A program made the position numbers and the translations under genes. Shown here one piece after another: positions 8,320-17,199 of a stretch of 42,278 nucleotides of DNA. Within the stretch, counting starts at the first letter, position 1. The number at the start of each line of letters is the position of its first letter. Where the stretch lies: positions 1-42,278 of IMG/VR virus record IMGVR_UViG_3300029309_000091. One strand, given 5' to 3'. Below the pieces are notes generated by a model. It ran no database searches and was not told the origin of the DNA. It saw only the letters and a list, made by a program, of their open reading frames with translations. This DNA is from a virus.

Positions 8320-8814
8320 TTAAGCTAGAGTGTCTCTATCAACCTCTTGAGCAGTCATATCACTACCTTGGTCAGTACAATCCATCAACACTGCCCAGAC
8401 TCTGATTTTACCAGTAGTCAAAGCTGTGCTTGATTGTGTGGCTAATGTAACATCAATGTTATCATCTGCTACACACATAATGGGTTGATAAGCGGCAGGG
8501 TTCTGAGAAAGAGTACCTGCGGCTGTACCAGATGCGTTGTTATAACCGTCTACAAAACAGTCAGCGTCAACACCTGTACCAACATCGATTGTTGATGTTC
8601 CTGCTGAAGTAGCAGTAACAGTCTCAACACCTGCGTTCAAAATCATTGTGCCTTTTGTGACAGCAATAACTGGAATAACATCTGCCGCTGCAAGAGCAGT
8701 TCCTTTGTCTGATAGTGCAGTAGCAAAATCTAATTCCGTTTGAACCAAGTAAGGATTGCGACCACGTTGCGAGTTGCCACGTGCTGCTTGGAGAGTATTA
8801 TCGCCTAATGCCAT
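8320..8814 (-). CDS. Capsid decoration (cement) protein, probable
   Basis: This is a 164-residue protein directly downstream of the major capsid gene (13 nt gap) and directly upstream of a strong terminator, the usual place of head decoration proteins. It starts MALGDNTLQAARGNSQRGRN, has a short N-terminal arm and then a beta-rich Ala/Thr/Gly body with no enzymatic motif. The fold pattern (VIPVIAVTKGTMILNAGVET) resembles cement proteins that sit on HK97-type capsids. Position carries most of the evidence. Confidence 0.6.
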   Translation of the reverse strand: MALGDNTLQAARGNSQRGRNPYLVQTELDFATALSDKGTALAAADVIPVIAVTKGTMILNAGVETVTATSAGTSTIDVGTGVDADCFVDGYNNASGTAAGTLSQNPAAYQPIMCVADDNIDVTLATQSSTALTTGKIRVWAVLMDCTDQGSDMTAQEVDRDTLA

Positions 8815-8827
8815 TTTTCAATCCTCC

Positions 8828-9931
8828 TTACGCTAAGTTGTATGCGGCAGTTACGATTGCTTCTGGACGAAGTATCTTTCTACCGTATAGGTGCATACCA
8901 CGAACGATGTCAGCAAAGCTGTCAGGGTCACGGTAGGTTTCAGTCTTGTTAATCTGCTCTGCAGTTGCAATAGCAGAAGTATGACCAGCCACGATTATAC
9001 CCAAGTTAGAGGTATTAGGACCACCAGTCGTAGCAGAACCTGTACCTAGTGAAGGTAGGTTATTAGACTGATACACTTGGAAACCGTGAAGGTTATTAAC
9101 AACAAGACCATTCTGAAGTCCAGAACCACCAAAGTCTGAATTTAGAAGACGTGAATCTTCGTCTTTTAGAACTTCGATAAATACTGGGTCAAGAACGAGC
9201 CAACGTCCTTGAGTGTCTACATTTTGCTGGTCAAGTAGACGTGACATACGTGCAATAATTTGCAGTGGACTAGCAAGACCACCAGTTGATGCATGCATTG
9301 TCACAGTTGTTTGACCGGGCGCACGTGCCTTAATACCAATAGAGTTATTGGCAGAACCTGCACTTCCATCTTCAGCCGTAAAGTCTGAAGCATCCAAAGA
9401 CATGGAAGCTAAAAGTTCAGCACCAACTAAGTTTGCACCACCAGATGCAGACGTAACAGCCTTTGAACCATTAACACTTGTATTAACAGCGTTAGCCGCA
9501 CCATGAAGAGCAGACTGTTTAAAACCTGACAAGTAACCAAGAACTTCTTGGTCAAACTGGTCAGCCAAACGATATGCCGCACGGTCGGATGCGAGTTGTT
9601 GAAAATTCACATGCGAATGTGCTTCTTCGATATCATCGACTTTGAACGCAAAATAATTTGCTTTATCAATAACCAATGAAAAGTCTTCATCGTCAAGGTC
9701 TTGTGGTGTTATCGTTGTACCACGAGAGTATTCCTTAACGGAGATTTCGGGTTCTTTGATAATCTTAACGGAATCACCCATCTGTGCAATCTCTCCGAAG
9801 TAGTCGGAGTTAGTGATTGCTTCAGCAACGGCAGACTTGCGGAAAGCAAGTTGTACCTGTTTGCTGTAAATAATAGGGCTAAAATTGCCGTTAGGAAGAT
9901 TACCATAACCACCGACAGTAGAAAATGCCAT
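8828..9931 (-). CDS. Major capsid protein (HK97/P22-coat-like fold)
   Basis: This is a 367-residue coat protein starting MAFSTVGGYGNLPNGNFSPI. Early segments 'FSPIIYSKQVQLAFRKSAVAEAITNSDY' and 'GDSVKIIKEPEISVKEY' match the N-terminal arm and E-loop of coat proteins from this phage type. 'R-W-L-V-L-D-P-x-F' and the C-terminal 'GRKILRPEAIV' belong to the A- and P-domains. It sits between the scaffold gene and the decoration gene, behind its own strong promoter and a long leader, consistent with high expression. No fused protease is visible. Confidence 0.85.
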   Translation of the reverse strand: MAFSTVGGYGNLPNGNFSPIIYSKQVQLAFRKSAVAEAITNSDYFGEIAQMGDSVKIIKEPEISVKEYSRGTTITPQDLDDEDFSLVIDKANYFAFKVDDIEEAHSHVNFQQLASDRAAYRLADQFDQEVLGYLSGFKQSALHGAANAVNTSVNGSKAVTSASGGANLVGAELLASMSLDASDFTAEDGSAGSANNSIGIKARAPGQTTVTMHASTGGLASPLQIIARMSRLLDQQNVDTQGRWLVLDPVFIEVLKDEDSRLLNSDFGGSGLQNGLVVNNLHGFQVYQSNNLPSLGTGSATTGGPNTSNLGIIVAGHTSAIATAEQINKTETYRDPDSFADIVRGMHLYGRKILRPEAIVTAAYNLA

Positions 9932-10132
9932 GATTATTCTCCTATGTTATTAGCATTGTTACAGATACAAACTCACAAAACTATTAGAGGCTGATTGCGT
10001 TGGGTGTGTATTCAGTACAGATGCGCTTCTGTATTTTCAACAGGCCAAGTTCATCAGGTAATCCGAAGACTTTGTTCGTTTGCTGATTATTTGTGCAAGT
10101 AGTTAGCTAGACAACTTGCAGTATTGACTATA
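9932..10132 (-). other. Long 5' leader of the capsid mRNA
   Basis: About 195 non-coding nucleotides separate the promoter at 10133-10160 from the capsid start codon. The only clear structure near its 5' end is a stem GCAAGT/ACTTGC at 10095-10100 and 10114-10119 with a 13-nt loop. An AGGAG Shine-Dalgarno precedes the ATG. The leader may stabilise this abundant mRNA. I see no known riboswitch or short ORF of note. Confidence 0.5.
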
Positions 10133-10160
10133 GTTATACTTATAAATAACTATTTGTCAA
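10133..10160 (-). promoter_or_regulatory. Sigma70-type promoter for capsid genes
   Basis: On the minus strand: TTGACA (10160-10155), 16-bp spacer, TATAAC (10138-10133). A perfect 8-bp inverted repeat ATAGTTAT-N8-ATAACTAT covers the spacer and most of the -10 element (10130-10153), a likely operator. It lies 6 bp past the stop codon of the scaffold gene and drives the capsid and decoration genes. Confidence 0.75.
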
Positions 10161-10166
10161 CTATTT

Positions 10167-11030
10167 TTATCTGGCAGAACCAGATATATCGTATACAAAT
10201 TTGCCAGAACGGATTGCTTCCATTATTTCATCTGACTTTTTTTCGTATTCTTGTGGTGACATTTTTTGAACATCAGATTCTTTTAGATAAGAACTAGCCT
10301 CATTCTCTTGTGGCTTTGTCCTTGTATTCTTCGTATTAACCGCTTCAGCAGCACCTTTAGTAGTTTTGCTCTTTTTTTCTTTGCCGATATTTCTATCTGA
10401 TTTGTATAAATCAATTGCTCGTGCTGCTGACCTTGCGTCATTGTCATTCTCGTATAGTGCCTCTTGCACCCATTTAGGTTGTTCATCTGCCCACTCATGG
10501 AAATCATCACTATCTCTAATTTCCCCAAAGTCGGGATGTAATCTCATTAATTCAGCTTCTGCTTTTTCTTTTGTAGCAGAAGTTTGCATTTCATCAATTG
10601 CTTTAACTCTTGCTTCTAACTCTACAGATTGCTCTCTAGCTTTTTTCATAGCAATTGTTTCTACTATTGCCGCAACATCTGGATATTCTTCTGCCCACTT
10701 TTCAATGTCTTCATCAGACTTGGGTAGTTTTATTTCTTTTTTAGTTGCTTCAGATAGCTGACGTTTAAGATTTTCTAATTCTGTTTTAAATTCTTCAGCT
10801 TGTTTTTGTTGATGTCTACGTAAATCAGAATACCTTTTCTTAAAAGTTTTTTCTTCTGCGCTAGTAGGTTCAGCTTCTTCAGGTTTTTCTGCTTCACCTT
10901 TTTGTTCTTTTAGTAATTGCTCTAGCTCTTCTTCATCACGTTTTATTTTTTCTTCTTGTGAATAAGGTTTAGCTACAAATGCTTTTTTAGTTTGTGGCTT
11001 CATCTCTTCAGCCATGATTGCTTCTGACAT
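10167..11030 (-). CDS. Capsid scaffolding protein
   Basis: This is a 287-residue, highly charged, mostly helical protein starting MSEAIMAEEMKPQTKKAF. Long runs of Glu, Lys and Gln (about residues 25-110) are typical coiled coil. There are no hydrophobic core patterns for an enzyme. It lies between the large virion protein and the major capsid gene, where podophage scaffolds lie. It would direct procapsid assembly and leave the head before packaging. No maturation protease domain is visible. Confidence 0.75.
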   Translation of the reverse strand: MSEAIMAEEMKPQTKKAFVAKPYSQEEKIKRDEEELEQLLKEQKGEAEKPEEAEPTSAEEKTFKKRYSDLRRHQQKQAEEFKTELENLKRQLSEATKKEIKLPKSDEDIEKWAEEYPDVAAIVETIAMKKAREQSVELEARVKAIDEMQTSATKEKAEAELMRLHPDFGEIRDSDDFHEWADEQPKWVQEALYENDNDARSAARAIDLYKSDRNIGKEKKSKTTKGAAEAVNTKNTRTKPQENEASSYLKESDVQKMSPQEYEKKSDEIMEAIRSGKFVYDISGSAR

Positions 11031-11048
11031 ATTATGTCTCCTATCTGG

Positions 11049-11062
11049 GGCTAACCGTAGCC
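11049..11062 (-). promoter_or_regulatory. Small hairpin upstream of the scaffold gene
   Basis: The minus strand holds GGCTA-CGGT-TAGCC, a perfect 5-bp stem with a tetraloop, in the 73-nt gap between the large virion gene and the scaffold gene. It lies about 10 nt before the Shine-Dalgarno (AGGAG) of the scaffold gene and lacks a U-run. It is more likely an mRNA-processing or translation-control structure than a terminator. Confidence 0.4.
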
Positions 11063-11103
11063 ACGTTGGGGTGGGGAGTTAGGTAGCCAGTTATGTGGAT
11101 TAA

Positions 11104-14100
11104 TTATCTTGAGGCTAATCCACCTTGCCTCATCTGTTTAGGTTTAGGTTTTGATGCTAAACCGCCTGTCTTAAAATCAAATCCAGATGCATCTCTTTCT
11201 GATTTAGAAGAAGCATCTCTTCTATCGACTGTTGAAGGTTTGCCTCTAGTTCTATTTTGTAAGGTGTCCTTTGTTTTAGGTTTAGAAGCTGCTTTTTTAG
11301 TCTGTGTAAATGTTACTTTAGGTTTGCTTTTTTCTTTCTTTGGTTTTGTGCTTGCAGGTTTTGATACTGGTGTAGGTCTATCACTACCAAATGTTTTCTT
11401 AGTAGAACGATTAGCTTCAAAAGGATTTATAATTTTTCCAGAGGCATCTACATTACCTTTATCAACTTGTGTTTTTATTTCTTTAACAACATCATCTATA
11501 TAGTTTCTTTCATCATCATCTTTTGCATTATCACGTATTGTTTTATATTTAGTATCTATAGAATTAACTGCTATACGTTTTACTAAGTCTCTACCAAATT
11601 CTGTTTCTTGCGCTCTTGCTTTATCAATAATGCTTTGCTCTAATGTATCATAAGTAAATGCATCTTTTATAGTATTTATAAACCCTTTATTAATTATATT
11701 ACCAGTTTTAGGGTCAAATAAATTTCCTTCACCGTCTGATACATATCCTCTAACTGAGATTTCTCCTGATTTTAATCCACCAAAAATATCTGCAAAAGGT
11801 CTATCAACTGGTGTGTATCCTAAACTTTTTGCTAAATTTATACGTGCTTGGTCTTCTCTTATTTTACGTTGATTTTCAAATGGGTCAGTATCGTCATCAT
11901 CTCTACGTGTTTGCGCTTGACCAACGGTAGAAGCAACAGTTGTTTGAGTAGCTTGAGAAGGTGCGGTATAATCACTTGCTAACACAAAACCCTCTGGTAT
12001 TTCAGTTACACCGGGAATAAATGTTATTGTTCTTCTTTCGCCTGTAGTTGGATTAATAATATCTATAAGTTTTGGAGCAGCTTCTGGTGCTTGTAATACA
12101 CTAGAATATGTAACGTCCTTCATCTGTTCAGGTGTAAACGTAGGTACTTCTTGTTGTGTAGGTGGTGTATATGTTGGTGCAATAGGTACGGATGCTTGCG
12201 TAGGTTGTGTGACACTATATGTTATAGGTGTTGGTGTTGCTTGTACAAAAGAAGTAGCAGGTACTTGAGAAGGAACAGTGCCTACACCAGCAATACCACC
12301 CTGTTGCATTTCTACTGGGTCATCTTCCATATCAAGGTCTGATAATTGAAATGGTATGTCATCAGGTATTACAGCTTCATCTGCATTACCCATCTGCCCC
12401 ATCTTATCCATCATATCTAAACCCATCTTAGCTTCTTGTCGCATCTGCATAAGTTTTTCAAGACCTATGTATCGCACTACGTCAGCAGGAAATACAAACT
12501 CTCCTTCACTTAACTGTGCAGGTATGTCATCTCTTACTTCTTCTTGTGTAGAGCCGGGTGGAACATTATTACCTGATATAGGGTCTATTGTTCCACCTTC
12601 GTCCATAAGACCGCCATCATCAAACATGCTCATTTGTTCTTTCATTGATACTGCTCCACCTTCTGCAAATGTAATTACTTTATCATATACTGGATGTTCT
12701 ACACCACGTACACTAATAGTTCCTATAGGTTTTCCAAGTTTTAGTTGACCCTGCACCGTAGGACGTAGTTTTGGTTCATCCTTTTTATTAGGATATTTTT
12801 TTAAATTTACACCCTTAGAAAAATCTGTTTCTAAAGAATAATAATGTTTATTTTTATGTGTTACAGATATTACAGTTTCAACATTATCAAATCCATCAGG
12901 TGCTTTTGTCCATTGCCAATTCCCTTTAGCATCAGGCGACCTCACAGTACCCTCTTTGGGTTTTTGTGAAAATCTTTTAAATAAATTAGTTAGTATCTGA
13001 GTGTTTCCCTTGCCTGTTGTTCCAACACTAGCTACATCATCATCAGATACTTTAAAATTAGGTCTTCCATCGGGATTAATTTTTATATTAGCACTAGGAA
13101 CATTTTTACCTGTTAAATCTTCACCTGTAATAGGATTTAAATATTTTCCACCTTTAGGTCTTTCACCTTTTGGAAACATTCTTTCAGGTTTTGGAAACAC
13201 AGGAACAGTTTGTTTAGGCAAATTATCAGGAAAAATATTTCTAGGGTCTAATAAACCGCTTTGTTCTTCTGCACCACGAAGATACCTAATATTTGCTGTA
13301 ATAGTATCTCTACCAGATTCTAATGCTTCAGCTAAACGATGATTGCCTTCTACAATAAAAGGTTGTCCATCCTCTCTCACATGTATCATTATAGGGCTTT
13401 CTTTATACCCTTTTTCTTTTATGTCTTTTTTTAACCTTTGTAACTTTTCTCCAGAGAACCTAAATTTTTCTTCTCCCATAGAGCCGGGTATGTCTTTTAA
13501 TTCTTCTGGTTTAAATTTAACTTTATTAGCAAACCCTGTTACACCACCTTCATCTCCTATATTTGATGCATAGGTATCAGTTTCACCACGTTTTAAGGCT
13601 TTTTCTTTTGCTTCGTCCGCAGATTCTTGTTTAATCTCTGCATAAGTACGTTGATAAACTTCATCATATCCCGGATTATCAACTTTTAATTTTGCATCTT
13701 TACGTAAAGTTTTTGTTGTTGCTCGTAATGCTTTACCTGCCGCATCACCTATTATAGGAACTAAACCTAATGCACCAGCTGCAGTTTCTATGGCTGCACC
13801 AACATAATCTTTTTCATCTAAAGCATCCGATACACGTTTAACTGCCATAGCTTCCCCAACTCCGGGAATAAACTCTGCACCAAATTTTGCTACATCTTTT
13901 AGTTTTTCTACATTTGTTTCATCTTTAGCTTGTTTAACTGCTGGGTCTTGTAAAGTATCCATTTGTTCTGTTAATGATAAACCACCTGTATTAAATTTTT
14001 TATCTTTATACATCTGCCTAAGAACACTAAAATTTCTTGCTTCTGATAGTTCATCAGGAAGCTCTAATATTTCAGGCTCTTCTTTTCTTATTTCTTTTAA

Positions 14101-14931
14101 TCGCTTTTCTTCTTCTGTATCAGGACTAATTAAATCTTTTAGTCTATCTAATATACCAAGACTTTCTTTACCTTCTACTACAGGTTCTTGTTTAATTTCA
14201 GTAGGTGGTTCTTTAGCTATTAATTCGGCAGATTCAAAAGTTACAGGGTCTGGTACTTCTGCTTCTCTTCTTGGAACACTCATACCTGCTAATTTAAAAT
14301 CTTCTACTAGAGATTGAGATATAGGTTCATCACCAGCTGTACTCCTACTGTGCAAAGAAAAAAAGTCAAAAGGTTTTTCTATAAAATTTCCATCAGCTAG
14401 TGCATAAGTAAATTTAGCACTTTTATTTGGGTTATCTTGATTTATAGCATTTACATTTGTTATATTTGAAAGACCCATTTCTGGAGCTGCTATATTATAA
14501 AACATTGCTCTTCTTTTTGCAATACCTTTTACAGGTCTTTGTTTATTATCTACAGGGTCTGGAGCTTTTATAGCATCTAATGTTTCACTTAATGCACCTG
14601 CGTAGTTTCCTGATTTTAAATTATTTAAATAATTTTTTGCTTTGTTTGGCAAATTGCCTAAATTAAATTGCATATCTAATGAATTATATTTCATTGACAA
14701 AGGTAAATTATCCCAATCTACACCTATTCTTTTTAGTTCATCAATATTTTTTGCAGCTACTGCTTTTGCCAATCCTCTTGGATTACCTTCAAAATCATCA
14801 GGGTTAATACCTAATGTATCAACTATTCCATAAGCTGCCGTTGGAATGCCAGTAGTGGTATCTCCACCTTTAATACCTTCTACTACCTCAATGATATTAA
14901 GATAAGATTCTAAAAATTGATTGTCATCCAT
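11104..14931 (-). CDS. Large multidomain virion protein: lysozyme-like N-terminus, ParB-like middle
   Basis: This 1275-residue protein is the longest in the window. Residues 1-140 look like a T4/pesticin-type muramidase: E18 in VVEGIKGG is followed by IPTAAYGIVDTLG, where T31 and YG replace the usual TIGYG, and later by YNSLDMQFNLG. Around residues 480-550 a ParB/sulfiredoxin-like stretch contains PIMIHVREDGQPFIVEGNHR. Residues about 790-880 carry a segment conserved in marine phages (STQEEVRDDIPAQLSEGEF). The tail is low-complexity, Lys/Pro-rich and ends in GGLASR. It is probably an injected internal-core/ejection protein that cuts peptidoglycan at entry. It starts 8 nt inside the end of the preceding small ORF. 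Confidence 0.7.
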   Translation of the reverse strand: MDDNQFLESYLNIIEVVEGIKGGDTTTGIPTAAYGIVDTLGINPDDFEGNPRGLAKAVAAKNIDELKRIGVDWDNLPLSMKYNSLDMQFNLGNLPNKAKNYLNNLKSGNYAGALSETLDAIKAPDPVDNKQRPVKGIAKRRAMFYNIAAPEMGLSNITNVNAINQDNPNKSAKFTYALADGNFIEKPFDFFSLHSRSTAGDEPISQSLVEDFKLAGMSVPRREAEVPDPVTFESAELIAKEPPTEIKQEPVVEGKESLGILDRLKDLISPDTEEEKRLKEIRKEEPEILELPDELSEARNFSVLRQMYKDKKFNTGGLSLTEQMDTLQDPAVKQAKDETNVEKLKDVAKFGAEFIPGVGEAMAVKRVSDALDEKDYVGAAIETAAGALGLVPIIGDAAGKALRATTKTLRKDAKLKVDNPGYDEVYQRTYAEIKQESADEAKEKALKRGETDTYASNIGDEGGVTGFANKVKFKPEELKDIPGSMGEEKFRFSGEKLQRLKKDIKEKGYKESPIMIHVREDGQPFIVEGNHRLAEALESGRDTITANIRYLRGAEEQSGLLDPRNIFPDNLPKQTVPVFPKPERMFPKGERPKGGKYLNPITGEDLTGKNVPSANIKINPDGRPNFKVSDDDVASVGTTGKGNTQILTNLFKRFSQKPKEGTVRSPDAKGNWQWTKAPDGFDNVETVISVTHKNKHYYSLETDFSKGVNLKKYPNKKDEPKLRPTVQGQLKLGKPIGTISVRGVEHPVYDKVITFAEGGAVSMKEQMSMFDDGGLMDEGGTIDPISGNNVPPGSTQEEVRDDIPAQLSEGEFVFPADVVRYIGLEKLMQMRQEAKMGLDMMDKMGQMGNADEAVIPDDIPFQLSDLDMEDDPVEMQQGGIAGVGTVPSQVPATSFVQATPTPITYSVTQPTQASVPIAPTYTPPTQQEVPTFTPEQMKDVTYSSVLQAPEAAPKLIDIINPTTGERRTITFIPGVTEIPEGFVLASDYTAPSQATQTTVASTVGQAQTRRDDDDTDPFENQRKIREDQARINLAKSLGYTPVDRPFADIFGGLKSGEISVRGYVSDGEGNLFDPKTGNIINKGFINTIKDAFTYDTLEQSIIDKARAQETEFGRDLVKRIAVNSIDTKYKTIRDNAKDDDERNYIDDVVKEIKTQVDKGNVDASGKIINPFEANRSTKKTFGSDRPTPVSKPASTKPKKEKSKPKVTFTQTKKAASKPKTKDTLQNRTRGKPSTVDRRDASSKSERDASGFDFKTGGLASKPKPKQMRQGGLASR

Positions 14932-15133
14932 TCACTTCATCTCTTAACATTTTTAGTTTGCGTAATACTGCAATAGCACCCTGTTGTCTATGTAACAAAG
15001 TAGCATCACTTGTTTGTTCTAAAATTGCTTGATGCAATTCTATTGTTGAATCAATATAACTATTGAACGCTTCCCACTGGTTGTTGTTGTTCACCAATGG
15101 CTTGAGTTTGCTCAACGCTTGTCGCCTGTCCAT
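14924..15133 (-). CDS. Small conserved protein overlapping the portal gene
   Basis: From ATG at 15133 it encodes 69 helical residues (MDRRQALSKLKPLVNNNNQW...). A longer GTG start at 15154 is possible, but the ATG has a better placed AAGGA. It overlaps the last 74 nt of the portal gene in another frame and ends 8 nt inside the next gene. The RRQAL-x-x-LKPLVN and HRQQGAIAVLRKLK segments look constrained, so I believe the frame is real. It may be a small adaptor for the portal or a core protein. Function unknown. Confidence 0.6.
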   Translation of the reverse strand: MDRRQALSKLKPLVNNNNQWEAFNSYIDSTIELHQAILEQTSDATLLHRQQGAIAVLRKLKMLRDEVNG

Positions 15134-17189
15134 TTGCACTAAATCCTTGTTCACCCGGAACTGGTACTTGTCCTGTACCTATCGTACCGCCACCTGCACC
15201 AGTTGGGTCTAGCGGATTAGCTTGAGCCTCTGGTTGTTGTGGTTGTTCTTGTTGAAAGCCTTTCATCAGTTCTGCCTGAATAGCGGCTTCGTTCATATTA
15301 TTGGTTACTTTGTCAGGGTCTAGTTCCATAGATTTTGCAATCTCACGGATAATATATTGGAACTTAGCAAATGGTGCAAGAGATGGATTACTTGCAACTT
15401 GTAAGAACTGCATAAGTCTCTGACTGCGTACCTCGTTAGCCATAAGACTTTCTGTTCCTCTAGCACGTACTTCTAAGTCTCCTTTAATTTCTGCATCAAA
15501 ATCAAACTGCATATTAAATCTAAACAACCCCTCTCCCAAAGGTCGTAATAGATAATCGTCTACATTTTTAATTACAGTTTTTGTACCACCAGCCGCGGCA
15601 TTCATTAACATAGATATACCTGACGCAGTTCTACCTACGCCTTGTACGCCTGTTTGACCATGTGCAAATGATGGGAAGCCTGTGCTTTCATCTGCAAGTA
15701 CACGTGCTTTATCAAACAGCATCATGTTCTCGCTAGATACATTCGGGAACTTTGTACCAAATATCGCTTGACCGGGTGCGCCACCTTGTCTGCGGAACAC
15801 CTTGCCCGGATATAAAGATAAGTCTTGACCCGGCACTAGGTTAGTTTCATCTACTTCTACAATTAAATTACCAGACAATACAGCATTATCAACAGCCATA
15901 CGCATAAAGCCATTCATCAAAGTCTGTGTATCGTCCATGTTTTCAGCAATACCTACACCAAAGAAGGAGTATGGGTTTAATTCATAAGGTGCGGCATGAT
16001 ATGGTATAGTAGCAGGTTTAAATGGATTTAAAACCATTCTTAATAGTTTACCATTACATATCCACACGTTTGCCTGTAATTCATCAAATGTTTTTAATTC
16101 ATCTGGTATATTTACTTCTGCTTCTTCAAGCATATCTGTATCAACCATACCCCAATATTCTAAAACATCAAATCTTTCTATGCCATGTTCAGGTGCATAA
16201 TCAGCTAAATCGTCTTCCCAATATTCTTTAGTATAATTTTCTCCTAATTGAATAACCTCATCAATTACACTTGCTCTGAACATCGGTCTTTTTTTGAGAT
16301 TCCGAAGTTGCGACCTTGACATCTTGTGTCGTTCAATGACATACTGTGCTTCATCCATATTATTGGCATCAGGGTCAGGGTAAAAATTCCAGACAGAAAC
16401 GTGTGAAACTTGTGGCATTGTTTTAAACTGTGGGTCATACTCACCATCTTCTCCCCAATTAGGATATTCTTTATCTACAGCAAAAGGTCCTTTCATTACA
16501 CCTGTGCCAAATAGAGCCATTTCAAATGCTGTGCTACGTAAGTGTTTACTCGCACTTGATTCTTCTAATTGGTCATGTATTTTCTTTTGCATTTTCTTTG
16601 CAGCTACCATAGCTGGACTAAAAGTAACTGCAGTTGGTGTACTACCTACTCCTTCTTTAAGACCCTCTATACCTTCTAATTTATTTGATAAAGGACCAAG
16701 CATTTCTTGCAAAGATTTTTCGGTAGCACCTGCAGGTAAATCTCTACCATCTCCTGAAAAACCATATGGGCTACTTAGGGCAGTATCACCACGCAACTGT
16801 TCTGGCTCTTGGGGGTCAAAGTGTACGTCTGCGACAACTCCTTCTGGTAACTCAGTAGGTTCAACAGAAAGAGGAAACTTATTATTAGCAAAAAGTACAT
16901 CAACGATTTGACCATAAGCTGCCAAAGTTTTTGTTTTTGTAACTTTGATAAATACACGAGACTTCTCCGATTCAGTAAACTGCACATCGGGTCCGTATAA
17001 TCCACGATAATTCCGATATGCTTTTAGCCATCTTTGTTCATCTTGGTATCGATAATCTTCTGCTCTTTTATATCTGTCTTGAATAAAAGGTATAATGGAT
17101 GTAACATCTACATCATCTACAATGCTATCTTCCGTATCTTCTAATGAGATAGCATCTGCTTCAATCATTACATTTTCATCTTCAGCCAT
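15060..17189 (-). CDS. Portal protein
   Basis: This is a 709-residue protein, the size of podovirus portals. It starts after an acidic N-terminal segment (residues 1-30). Residues 35-110 contain 'RYKRAEDYRYQDEQRWLKAYRNY...' and the 'VTKTKTLAAYGQIVDVLF' helix that typify portal proteins of this group. Further on come the 'YPGKVFRRQGG' loop, a clip/stem region and a Gln/Pro-rich C-terminal tail. The portal forms the dodecameric ring for packaging and ejection. It follows the large terminase by 10 nt, as in most tailed phages. Confidence 0.85.
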   Translation of the reverse strand: MAEDENVMIEADAISLEDTEDSIVDDVDVTSIIPFIQDRYKRAEDYRYQDEQRWLKAYRNYRGLYGPDVQFTESEKSRVFIKVTKTKTLAAYGQIVDVLFANNKFPLSVEPTELPEGVVADVHFDPQEPEQLRGDTALSSPYGFSGDGRDLPAGATEKSLQEMLGPLSNKLEGIEGLKEGVGSTPTAVTFSPAMVAAKKMQKKIHDQLEESSASKHLRSTAFEMALFGTGVMKGPFAVDKEYPNWGEDGEYDPQFKTMPQVSHVSVWNFYPDPDANNMDEAQYVIERHKMSRSQLRNLKKRPMFRASVIDEVIQLGENYTKEYWEDDLADYAPEHGIERFDVLEYWGMVDTDMLEEAEVNIPDELKTFDELQANVWICNGKLLRMVLNPFKPATIPYHAAPYELNPYSFFGVGIAENMDDTQTLMNGFMRMAVDNAVLSGNLIVEVDETNLVPGQDLSLYPGKVFRRQGGAPGQAIFGTKFPNVSSENMMLFDKARVLADESTGFPSFAHGQTGVQGVGRTASGISMLMNAAAGGTKTVIKNVDDYLLRPLGEGLFRFNMQFDFDAEIKGDLEVRARGTESLMANEVRSQRLMQFLQVASNPSLAPFAKFQYIIREIAKSMELDPDKVTNNMNEAAIQAELMKGFQQEQPQQPEAQANPLDPTGAGGGTIGTGQVPVPGEQGFSANGQATSVEQTQAIGEQQQPVGSVQ

Positions 17190-17199
17190 ATTTTAATCC

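Noticed and set aside
8820-9931. A capsid maturation protease fused to the coat or scaffold gene
   Set aside because: No serine protease motif was found in the scaffold or coat protein, and podophages of this kind usually lack one.
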